From Planctomicrobium sp. (GTDB lineage: Bacteria > Planctomycetota > Planctomycetia > Planctomycetales > Planctomycetaceae): a DNA stretch of 8,065 nt. Shown piece by piece: positions 1 through 5,136 of this stretch (its first letter is position 1; each line of letters begins with the position of its first letter). The notes under the pieces were generated by a model. It did not search any database. It was not told where the DNA came from and saw only the letters and a program-made list of their open reading frames with translations. The DNA lies in the NCBI GenBank assembly GCA_029259835.1, contig JAJDEL010000884.1, forward strand, positions 1 through 8,065. Direction: 5' to 3'. Both the position numbers and the translations under genes were made by a program.

Positions 1-296
1 AAACCCTGTAATGTTTTGGATTTCAACCCACCGAGTCGCGCGGCAATTGAGTCGCCAAGCGCCGCGTATTGCTCTTTCGTTGCGACGTCTCGAAACTCTT
101 GTGTTGTCTCGGTGTCATAAGTTTCCGCAAATGTTCCCTGGTCAATTGCTTCAAACATCAAGTCGACGCGTGGAGAAACCGCTGCATCTGTGTTCTTGTA
201 ACCCATAAACAGTAAGCCAGCGCATGAGACAATCAGCAGGACTCCATGACCGGCGCAGACGGCGAGGATGATTGCGAGAGTTTTTCCTTTAGCCAT
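1..296 (-). CDS. Small membrane-anchored protein of unknown function, 3' part outside the window
   Basis: This is the first 98 codons of a gene that runs off the left edge. The start is the ATG at 296..294; the reading begins MAKGKTLAIILAVCAG. Residues about 7-31 form one hydrophobic segment (membrane anchor or uncleaved signal). The outside part that follows contains 'FEAIDQGTFAETYDTETTQEFRDV' split by acidic residues and ends in 'ARLGGLKSKTL'. That layout of a helix pair followed by 'lG.lksR.l' is reminiscent of DUF4019/DUF3887-like small exported domains, but this is a resemblance only. No clear Shine-Dalgarno precedes the ATG. A promoter with an overlapping inverted repeat lies about 120 bases upstream, so the gene probably has its own regulated transcript. 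Function unknown. Confidence 0.7.
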   Translation of the reverse strand, partial: MAKGKTLAIILAVCAGHGVLLIVSCAGLLFMGYKNTDAAVSPRVDLMFEAIDQGTFAETYDTETTQEFRDVATKEQYAALGDSIAARLGGLKSKTLQG

Positions 297-399
297 AGTT
301 GACGTTTCAATATGCAGTGTTCAGAGATGAGAAGGCAGGAGATAGAACGTGTTTTTCGACAGAGCTTTTCTGCCTTTGATAGCCGGAAGGATTCCACCT

Positions 400-419
400 G
401 CGCTATCAACTGATAGTGC
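400..419. promoter_or_regulatory. Inverted repeat overlapping a -10 box, operator-like
   Basis: The core is CTATCA-AC-TGATAG, extended by three more pairs (GCG against TGC, with one G-T) to nine pairs around a two-base centre. It covers the -10 box and the predicted start of the minus-strand promoter, the classic position for a repressor site. No T-run follows on either strand, so it does not look like a terminator. The cognate regulator is not identified. Confidence 0.4.
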
Positions 420-441
420 CAGACCGGAGAGAGTGTGTCAA
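413..441 (-). promoter_or_regulatory. Sigma70-type promoter for the left-edge membrane protein gene
   Basis: On the minus strand a perfect -35 box TTGACA (441..436) is followed by a 17-base spacer and CACTAT (418..413) as a weaker -10 box. Transcription would start near 406, giving a leader of about 110 bases before the ATG at 296. The -10 box lies inside the inverted repeat at 400-419. Predicted by eye only. Confidence 0.45.
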
Positions 442-572
442 GGAGTCTGGATCGATCGACAGCCTACTGGGTAAGTTGATCCCCAATCGCAGGCCGCCCA
501 AATAGCCTTCGCAAATCAATTCAAGCTGTGGCTCACGACCTTCGTTCATGGGGTCGATGCACAACGCTCTTC

Positions 573-1157
573 TTAGGTGGCCTCAGGCACTTGAGTGAAA
601 CGTTGAACCGATTCATCCGACCACAGTTGGGCTTCGACGTAGATGTCATTCTTCCATTCAGGCTCACTCTTCCAACGATCGCCTGGCCATCCGTATTTGG
701 AAAACAGGCTGGGGAGTTCCTCTAAACGGTAGAGGTTGTTGTATTGTGGTTTTTGAGGATTGATTGTGCCGTCCGCTTCGCGTTCGACAAAAGTAAACCA
801 ACTGTCGGTGTAGGTGAAGCTGATCTGTTCTGGAGGAATTTCAGACAACGGAATGCGGATAGAATTCGTCGTAATTGAGTCCCAGATTTCAGATTCACCG
901 AGGACAGCATAATGGGGACGCTGTCGGATTGGGCAGCCACCTTTCTCGAGAAACTGCCGATGCATCTGAAGTTCATATTGCTTCCGCTGATCGAAGTAGT
1001 ACGCAGATTGGAAACGATGAGAGGCTCCCGACGGAAACTCAAGTTTGGCAATGACTGCGGCACGCTCTGAATTGCTAAGATCCGTCAGTGATTGGAAGGG
1101 AGCTTTGTGGAAGTAGTGCGTCACAAAGGTCGGAATCTGGATTTCTTCAGTCGTCAT
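573..1157 (-). CDS. Uncharacterised soluble protein, 194 residues
   Basis: The start is the ATG at 1157..1155; the stop is TAA at 575..573. The protein starts MTTEEIQIPTFVTHYFHKAPF and has no signal peptide or membrane segment. Recognisable blocks are 'FLEKGGCPIRQRPHYAVLG' (about residues 69-87), 'IRIPLSEIPPEQISFTYTDSW' split over residues 101-121, 'LYRLEELPSLFSKYGWP' and 'IYVEAQLWSDE' near the C-terminus. I recall this arrangement from a widespread family of about 190-200-residue hypothetical proteins in actinobacteria and other phyla, but I know of no assigned function. A possible promoter (TTGACA, 18 bases, TAAAAA) lies upstream at 1251..1222, inside the divergent phage-derived gene. The gene stands alone on this strand; the next minus-strand gene starts 277 bases further on and has its own promoter. 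Confidence 0.75.
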   Translation of the reverse strand: MTTEEIQIPTFVTHYFHKAPFQSLTDLSNSERAAVIAKLEFPSGASHRFQSAYYFDQRKQYELQMHRQFLEKGGCPIRQRPHYAVLGESEIWDSITTNSIRIPLSEIPPEQISFTYTDSWFTFVEREADGTINPQKPQYNNLYRLEELPSLFSKYGWPGDRWKSEPEWKNDIYVEAQLWSDESVQRFTQVPEAT

Positions 1158-1191
1158 TGTTCAGCCGCCTTACATTCATGATCAGCGGGTT

Positions 1192-1554
1192 GTGACTAAC
1201 GACCACCGCCGAGACAACTCGTTTTTACTCATCACGCTGCGGTCTTGTCAAATACGTGTGGAAGTCGCTGCATTGGTCAAACGCCTGTTCGGTAGCACTC
1301 GCGCTGAACTGGTCGCGGCTGACGCTGTCACAACGGCACAGACTCAGGCAGGTGAATGGACAGTCAATCAGTATGGAACACCTACTGAAAACGATACGTG
1401 GCACACGCGAGCGGATGAGCGCGTCTGTCCCATTTGCGAACCGCTGGATGGAACGACCCGAAGCGTTTGGGTGAGTGAAGTTCCAAGTGGTCCGCCTGCT
1501 CATCCATTTTGTCGATGCTCAATCACTTATTCCTCACTAGAGATACAAATATGA
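1192..1554 (+). CDS. Phage MuF-like head morphogenesis protein, C-terminal domain only (remnant)
   Basis: The frame opens with GTG at 1192 and ends with TGA at 1552-1554, 120 residues. Residues about 66-110 carry the hallmark C-terminal end of phage minor head proteins of the Mu gpF type: 'DTWHTRADERVCPICEPLDG' followed by 'PPAHPFCRCS'. Cys79, Cys82, Cys107 and Cys109 form the usual putative zinc site, and 'RAELVAADAVTTAQTQAGEW' fits the helix that precedes it. Complete family members are several hundred residues long, so the N-terminal two thirds or more is missing. The first 25 residues do not look like the family, and the true start is uncertain. The frame overlaps the next gene by four bases (ATGA), as is common in phage structural operons. 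No portal, terminase, capsid or integrase gene is visible. Most likely a prophage relic; a retained or repurposed domain is possible. Confidence 0.65.
   Translation: MTNDHRRDNSFLLITLRSCQIRVEVAALVKRLFGSTRAELVAADAVTTAQTQAGEWTVNQYGTPTENDTWHTRADERVCPICEPLDGTTRSVWVSEVPSGPPAHPFCRCSITYSSLEIQI
1222..1251 (-). promoter_or_regulatory. Candidate promoter for the 194-residue protein gene
   Basis: On the minus strand TTGACA (1251..1246) is followed after 18 bases by TAAAAA (1227..1222). The predicted start near 1215 would give a leader of about 58 bases. It lies within the 5' end of the divergent plus-strand reading frame, which suggests that the first part of that frame is not under strong coding constraint. 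Spacing is one base over the optimum. Confidence 0.3.
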
Positions 1555-2084
1555 AAACCAAAACAATCGAAATCGCATACGACCACAAGAATCGAGACGT
1601 CTATTTCCGACCCGCTGAGAGAACGGTTCGAGGACGTTTTTTGCTCAGACGAGTGAACGAACCAACGGCGATGTCTTTCCGTGGAAAAATCCCTGAAGAG
1701 GTTCCCGGTCAAACTCTCGGAATCGATGTTGCAACTCAAACTGGATATCTCATCGAACCGATTCACCAGAACTCAGAAATCAAATCCAACATTGAAAAAC
1801 GTGGAATGAAAATCGAACCAGTGCGTCAAGAGTTCGAGAACGTTGACGTGAACGCTTGGCTGTTCTGGATGAAGCGTGCGGTTGAAGATGGCAAGGCGAC
1901 GGTTTTATCTGGGGAACTTCCAGAGACCATCAACTACGACCCACCGAGCCGACTCGGACCACAACCGAAACGAGGTGAAGCTCGCTTGCGTGAAATCTTC
2001 AGACGTGACCCACGTTTGGCACTTGAACATCAGAGAATGACTGCGGAAGAAAAACAGGCTTGGGAAAGTGCTGTCGGTGTTTGA
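1551..2084 (+). CDS. Uncharacterised protein, probably phage-derived, 177 residues
   Basis: I chose the ATG at 1551 because it gives the overlap ATGA with the stop of the MuF-like frame, indicating translational coupling; the upstream ATG at 1509 would run through the conserved end of that frame. The protein begins MKTKTIEIAYDHKNRDVYFR. It is soluble, highly charged, with an Arg/Glu-rich C-terminal third ('RGEARLREIFRRDPRLALEHQ', then 'MTAEEKQAWESAVGV') predicted to be helical. It has no signal peptide, membrane segment or recognised motif. The close link to a head morphogenesis remnant suggests a phage origin, but I do not recognise the family. A strong terminator starts 32 bases after the stop, so the pair forms a complete transcription unit end. 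Confidence 0.6.
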   Translation: MKTKTIEIAYDHKNRDVYFRPAERTVRGRFLLRRVNEPTAMSFRGKIPEEVPGQTLGIDVATQTGYLIEPIHQNSEIKSNIEKRGMKIEPVRQEFENVDVNAWLFWMKRAVEDGKATVLSGELPETINYDPPSRLGPQPKRGEARLREIFRRDPRLALEHQRMTAEEKQAWESAVGV

Positions 2085-2092
2085 TTCCTAGT

Positions 2093-2113
2093 CTGGGTCT
2101 TGGTACGACCCAG
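2093..2113 (+). repeat. Hairpin directly before the terminator
   Basis: A perfect seven-pair stem CTGGGTC/GACCCAG encloses the loop TTGGTAC. It lies between the stop of the 177-residue gene and the main terminator hairpin, only two bases before the latter. It has no T-run of its own. It may help termination or protect the 3' end of the transcript. Confidence 0.5.
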
Positions 2114-2115
2114 GG

Positions 2116-2152
2116 AACCGGCGGTGTTTGGATTCCACCGCCGGTTTTTTTT
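2116..2152 (+). terminator. Strong intrinsic terminator of the phage-derived gene pair
   Basis: An 11-pair GC-rich stem (AACCGGCGGTG at 2116-2126 against CACCGCCGGTT at 2136-2146) with a nine-base loop runs into eight T residues (2145-2152). It is correctly oriented for the plus-strand genes ending at 2084. The A residues at the foot also pair with the T-run, which could make it act on the minus strand to a lesser extent. Confidence 0.9.
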
Positions 2153-2187
2153 GTGCGCTTGCAAACAATGGTTTCCGTGTGTTTCTC

Positions 2188-2216
2188 TTGACAATTCCTC
2201 TCTGGTTAAACAGAAT
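2188..2216 (+). promoter_or_regulatory. Sigma70-type promoter for the two small Cys-rich protein genes
   Basis: TTGACA (2188-2193, perfect) is followed by exactly 17 bases and CAGAAT (2211-2216, four of six consensus bases). It is located just after the terminator of the previous unit. The predicted start near 2223 gives a leader of about 94 bases that contains two palindromes. Confidence 0.55.
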
Positions 2217-2229
2217 TTTAGAAGTCCTA

Positions 2230-2261
2230 CCATTAATGGGTTAGTACGGAAATAATTCCGT
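2230..2261. promoter_or_regulatory. Two palindromes in the leader, possible operator sites
   Basis: CCATTAATGG (2230-2239) is a perfect ten-base palindrome. ACGGAA-ATAA-TTCCGT (2246-2261) is a perfect inverted repeat with six-base arms, starting six bases later. Both lie just downstream of the predicted start of transcription and well before the ATG at 2317. Repressor binding or RNA hairpins are both possible. Confidence 0.35.
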
Positions 2262-2316
2262 CTGCTTCAAGTTATGCAGTTCTACCTACTTCAACTCTCA
2301 CTAGGGGACGTTTTCA

Positions 2317-2508
2317 ATGGCAACGCAGAACCCAATACCATGCGAAAAGTGTCATCAAACCGAAGGCTATCTTGGATGTCACAAATGTTTGAACCACATC
2401 TGCCACTCCTGTTGCCCAAAAGTTGAAAGTGGGCCTAACCGCGGACAGCACAAGTGTCCGGATTGTGGCTCTGTCGGAATGGCAGCAAACGCTGGCGACC
2501 GCTGGTAA
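2317..2508 (+). CDS. Small cysteine-rich zinc-binding protein, RING/cross-brace-like spacing, 63 residues
   Basis: The ATG at 2317 follows an AGGGGA ribosome-binding site (in ACTAGGGGACG, about eight bases upstream). Nearly the whole protein is a cysteine array: Cys9-x2-Cys12, Cys21-x2-Cys24, Cys29-x2-Cys32 (with Cys33) and Cys47-x2-Cys50. Four CxxC pairs in this order can bind two zinc ions, either as two separate ribbons or in the interleaved cross-brace manner of RING and FYVE fingers; the sequence alone does not decide. The C-terminal 13 residues are a short tail. It could bind nucleic acid or protein. It shares a transcript with the next gene 152 bases downstream, judged from the common promoter and lack of a terminator between. 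I do not recognise a named family. Confidence 0.75.
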   Translation: MATQNPIPCEKCHQTEGYLGCHKCLNHICHSCCPKVESGPNRGQHKCPDCGSVGMAANAGDRW

Positions 2509-2660
2509 ATCGCGCAGAAAGTGCGGCAAGAATTGCCAAGCAAACGTGCGAGAGCCCGGTGGTCGAGCAATCTATGGCTACAGTCCTCGTTGCAACAAAC
2601 TACTTATCAAGAACGAATTCTCATATTGCCAACCCTCACCACTCACACAAGGAGCTCGAT

Positions 2661-2966
2661 ATGACAACTGGAATTGCAGAACGTGCTGCGGAGTCCGTCG
2701 GAACGAACGAAGTCCAGCAGATTATAGAGCGACTGTCGCATTTCGGCTTGGGTGTGTGTGCCCCTCACATGCACGATCCATTGACCAATGAAATGATCCC
2801 GCTTCCACCAAACATGGTGCAATCAGAGTCGAATCTAAAAGTCTCCTTCGTCGAACGCGACCAAGTGGACGCACAACAAGTTGCGGTCGCGTGGTTTTGG
2901 GATGACGGGTTGAAGACAGTACAGAGCTGCGCCATGTGTCTACCGCCGGATGGCCCGCACCATTAG
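2661..2966 (+). CDS. Uncharacterised small protein with Cys/His motifs, 101 residues
   Basis: The ATG at 2661 was chosen because an AAGGAG ribosome-binding site lies six bases before it; the same frame is open further upstream to 2454 but overlaps the preceding gene and has no ribosome-binding site. The protein reads MTTGIAERAAESVG, then a helix 'VQQIIERLSHFGLGV', the motif 'CAPHMHDPLTNEMIPLP' (Cys33, His36, His38), a beta-rich part 'LKVSFVERDQV', and 'CAMCLPPDGPHH' at the end (Cys90, Cys93, His100, His101). The Cys and His residues could form a metal site. There is no signal peptide or membrane segment. I have the impression of a small planctomycete-restricted family, but cannot name it or give a function. 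A terminator follows at 3015-3044. Confidence 0.75.
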   Translation: MTTGIAERAAESVGTNEVQQIIERLSHFGLGVCAPHMHDPLTNEMIPLPPNMVQSESNLKVSFVERDQVDAQQVAVAWFWDDGLKTVQSCAMCLPPDGPHH

Positions 2967-2991
2967 GTGTAGGTGGCGTGTCGCACGAGAA

Positions 2992-3113
2992 ATCTGCCTA
3001 ACAAGGCACTTAACCTGACCCGGTGCTACCGAGCAGTTTTTTTTGGTAGAATCTGTCTCCTCTGCCCGCCCTGTTGTAGCAGTCCTGATCCCGCTGTGAA
3101 CTAATCGGCAGAT
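2992..3113. repeat. Long imperfect inverted repeat, attC-like at its left end
   Basis: Three blocks match at identical offsets from the two ends: ATCTGCC (2992-2998) with GGCAGAT (3107-3113), CAC (3007-3009) with GTG (3096-3098), and TGCTAC (3024-3029) with GTAGCA (3076-3081). The left end reads GCCTAACAAGGCAC, very like the start of many integron attC sites (RYYYAAC box), and follows the stop of a small gene by about 25 bases as in gene cassettes. The right end lacks a proper GTTRRRY box, so an active site is not supported. Confidence 0.35.
3015..3044 (+). terminator. Probable intrinsic terminator of the small Cys-rich gene pair
   Basis: CTG..CGGT-GCT-ACCG..CAG forms an interrupted hairpin (outer three pairs, small internal loop, inner four pairs) directly followed by eight T residues (3037-3044). 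Orientation fits the plus-strand gene ending at 2966. The stem is weaker than that of the terminator at 2116. Confidence 0.55.
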
Positions 3114-3179
3114 GGGTTCATCACAAAGCTCTCGCTGTAAACAATGTGGGCTGTCGGCAACTGATTTTCTACACTTTTG

Positions 3180-3599
3180 TTACAGGTTCCACCACTGCGG
3201 ACCTGAAAGATGCTCCCCACAATCCTTGCACTTACGCACTTCCACAAACCCACCACGAAGAAGCCCCATGAACTTCTTCTTAAATTTCACTCGGACATTC
3301 TTTTTGCATCTAGGACACCGCATTAGCTCGCCTTGACAATGGCCACATCGCGTCGCCTCTGGATTTACTGGATTGAAACAGTAAGGGCAAGAATTTTTCG
3401 AAGATTTCGCAGGGGGTCTTGCAGGAGGCTTCGCCTTAACTTTGGGAGGCTTTTTAGTGTCATCAATCAGTTCGACATCATCAAGAAATTCAAGCATTTG
3501 AAATTCCCGTTCACATTTTTGGCAAACATGGTAGTCGCCAAGCCTTTCCTCGTTGACTCGGTATTTTGCACAACACGGACACGCAACTTTTACTATCAT
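3180..3599 (-). CDS. Triple zinc-ribbon protein, 139 residues
   Basis: The ATG at 3599..3597 follows a GGAGAGG stretch. Three putative zinc ribbons are visible: Cys7/Cys9-10 with Cys26-x2-Cys29 at the N-terminus ('ACPCCAKYRV', 'CQKC'); Cys71-x2-Cys74 with Cys85-x2-Cys88 ('CPYCFNPVNPEATRCGHC'); and Cys95-x2-Cys98 with Cys124-x2-Cys127 ('CPRCKK', 'CKDCGEHL'). The first ribbon is separated from the others by an acidic stretch ('FLDDVELIDD') and a Pro/Lys/Ala-rich linker (about residues 49-69). A basic segment 'VRVKFKKKF' lies inside the third ribbon. Proteins with an N-terminal 'CPxC...CxxC' ribbon and a Pro-rich linker are common in planctomycetes. The role is unknown; nucleic-acid or protein binding is plausible. 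The gene starts 54 bases after the SIR2-like gene and may share its transcript. Confidence 0.75.
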   Translation of the reverse strand: MIVKVACPCCAKYRVNEERLGDYHVCQKCEREFQMLEFLDDVELIDDTKKPPKVKAKPPARPPAKSSKNSCPYCFNPVNPEATRCGHCQGELMRCPRCKKNVRVKFKKKFMGLLRGGFVEVRKCKDCGEHLSGPQWWNL

Positions 3600-3653
3600 C
3601 GCCTCTCCACCATCGATTTAAAGCAAAACGAGAATCACTGAGTTCCAACTCGG

Positions 3654-4622
3654 CTACCTCATAACTTGTAGCAATCTATGGGAATTTCTCAAAAAACCAG
3701 AAGCGTCATGGTCCAATACCTCAAAGGAGTTGCTCCCTCCCGACCAAGCTCCTTTAATATGTTCTCTTTCGGCAACAGTCATTTCAAAAGCCGATCCATC
3801 ACCACGCAGTTTCTTTGCCCTAAGAAAAGTTATCGTCTCCTCAAAGAGCCACTTATTTTCATTACGATATCCGAAACCAATAAAAAAAATATGTTGAGCT
3901 CTACGTAATGCATCTTGGGCTAAAACGACTTCACGAGACTTCTGTGATACTTCATCGACGATTTCAATAGAGTTTGCAGCGTTCTTTATGTCCCGTGGAG
4001 AGATACACGTCATGGACCTCTCCGTTTTTTGATTCTGGTCGTCGAACGGATCTTGCCATTCCAGATATCCAAGCCTTCCATGAATATGATAAATTGGAAT
4101 ATGCTTCATCAGGTCCGTCGCCATGTTATCGTCAATTCCGTATCGATGCTGAATTGTCTCGTGGAGATAGAATTCAAACGTTCGATCATAATTGAAAGTT
4201 AAAATGCTCAGCCTGTTTTTTTCAAACTGTTTGATCGAAGGACCGAACAGTTTGTTGAGAAATTCTCGATACCAATGACCGTCTTGCCTTCCGAACAATT
4301 TTCCTGTCGAAATCGAATCTGATTCGCGTTTACAGAGAATCATTGAAATAGCGATTCTTCCTATTTCTCTGAATTCCGGACGCGCCTGAATGAAGGCATC
4401 AATTGAATCGAACTCGGAACTTCTTAATGCCACCATGAATTTTTGGACGTCATGGTCCGTGCGATGAGTTGGAAAGTTTTCAAATTCGGGATATGGTTTG
4501 AGAAGTTCTTGCAATTCAACATGATTTTCCAAAATATCTTGCACCAACCTCGGACCCGTTGGAAAGCCGAAAGGGGCGCTCGCTCCTGCTCCAAGTACGA
4601 TGACGGTTTCTTGATCGATCAC
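3654..4622 (-). CDS. SIR2-like (sirtuin-fold) protein, probable NAD-consuming effector, 322 residues
   Basis: The start is GTG at 4622..4620, preceded by GAGAAGG nine to ten bases away; no other start codon lies between it and the upstream stop. The protein opens with the Rossmann motif 'VIVLGAGASAPFGFPTG' (GAGAS at residues 11-15). 'LTFNYDRTFE' supplies the catalytic-type Asn144, 'IYHIHGRLG' the His residues 179 and 181, and 'IFFIGFGYRNEN' (about 245-256) the late NAD-binding strand. This is the pattern of the SIR2_2-type (SIR2-like) domain rather than of classical deacetylases: the zinc-finger cysteines of sirtuins are absent. Related domains in Thoeris ThsA, DSR and SIR2-HerA degrade NAD during phage infection. 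The domain fills nearly the whole protein, with no added sensor domain seen. Neighbours are a 109-residue unknown upstream and a zinc-ribbon protein downstream. Its low G+C compared with the right flank suggests acquisition by transfer. Confidence 0.85.
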   Translation of the reverse strand: MIDQETVIVLGAGASAPFGFPTGPRLVQDILENHVELQELLKPYPEFENFPTHRTDHDVQKFMVALRSSEFDSIDAFIQARPEFREIGRIAISMILCKRESDSISTGKLFGRQDGHWYREFLNKLFGPSIKQFEKNRLSILTFNYDRTFEFYLHETIQHRYGIDDNMATDLMKHIPIYHIHGRLGYLEWQDPFDDQNQKTERSMTCISPRDIKNAANSIEIVDEVSQKSREVVLAQDALRRAQHIFFIGFGYRNENKWLFEETITFLRAKKLRGDGSAFEMTVAEREHIKGAWSGGSNSFEVLDHDASGFLRNSHRLLQVMR

Positions 4623-4745
4623 AAAGCCAACCCTTCTCGATAATTTGTGTGGAAAGTGGGGGAATGAAAGTCGTTCTCATCACTCTGGTGCAAAGGTGAA
4701 TCTGATCGAAATAACCAACCGACGAAATTTTGGCACCAAGAGACC

Positions 4746-5075
4746 CTAGCCGGATACGTTGCTTCCCATGATTCCTTCTATAGAATCGTCAACTTCCTTT
4801 CCAGAATCGTCGAGAAAGACAATTTTATACGGCTCACCTTTGCAATCAATTTGACAGTTATCCAACTCTTTGCGCGTCTTTTCGACAAAACTGTTCGCCT
4901 TGTCCTGAGACTCGAATTCGAAGCGTTCAAAATGACTGCCACGCTCGTAATGACTCACCTCCTTTTTTTTGCCATGATATCTTGAATACCACCTGAGCAC
5001 AGATGCCGTAATGTCCGTCCCAGCTTCTTTTCGATAGGCACTTGGATAGACAACCTGAACAATAATCTGGCTCAT
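4746..5075 (-). CDS. Uncharacterised small protein, 109 residues, upstream of the SIR2-like gene
   Basis: The ATG at 5075..5073 has a strong purine-rich ribosome-binding site (AAAGGAAGGTGAG, 5090..5078). The protein begins MSQIIVQVVYPSAYRKEAG, followed by a helix 'ASVLRWYSRYHGKK', the strand-like 'SHFERFEFESQ', a helix 'KANSFVEKTRKELDN' and a final strand 'YKIVFLDDSG'. The alternation looks like a small alpha/beta (ferredoxin-like) domain; this is a reading of the pattern, not a family match. There is no signal peptide or membrane segment. It ends 123 bases before the SIR2-like gene, with no obvious terminator between, so the two could be co-transcribed. The 61 bases before it contain a small hairpin GCGGT-AAA-ACCGC (5110..5098 on this strand) without a T-run. 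Confidence 0.7.
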   Translation of the reverse strand: MSQIIVQVVYPSAYRKEAGTDITASVLRWYSRYHGKKKEVSHYERGSHFERFEFESQDKANSFVEKTRKELDNCQIDCKGEPYKIVFLDDSGKEVDDSIEGIMGSNVSG

Positions 5076-5136
5076 TTCTCACCTTCCTTTTCATTGAGCG
5101 GTTTTACCGCAACATTTTTAAGCATGGTAATTCAAA

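Noticed and set aside
406..549. A minus-strand frame of 47 codons starting MNEGREPQLE between the 194-residue gene and the left-edge gene
   Set aside because: No ribosome-binding site, it contains the -35 and -10 boxes of a good promoter, and it ends inside the inverted repeat; chance open frame more likely.
2454..2966. A longer form of the 101-residue protein starting at 2454
   Set aside because: It overlaps the 63-residue gene in another frame and has no ribosome-binding site, while the ATG at 2661 has AAGGAG at ideal distance.
3112..3336. Plus-strand frame beginning with a CKQCG motif
   Set aside because: Most of it is opposite the zinc-ribbon gene at 3180-3599, and the rest does not look like a domain; the CxxC is probably accidental.
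3640..3651. Short palindrome GAGTT-CC-AACTC next to the stop of the SIR2-like gene
   Set aside because: Only five-base arms, no T-run and no promoter position; below what I consider meaningful.
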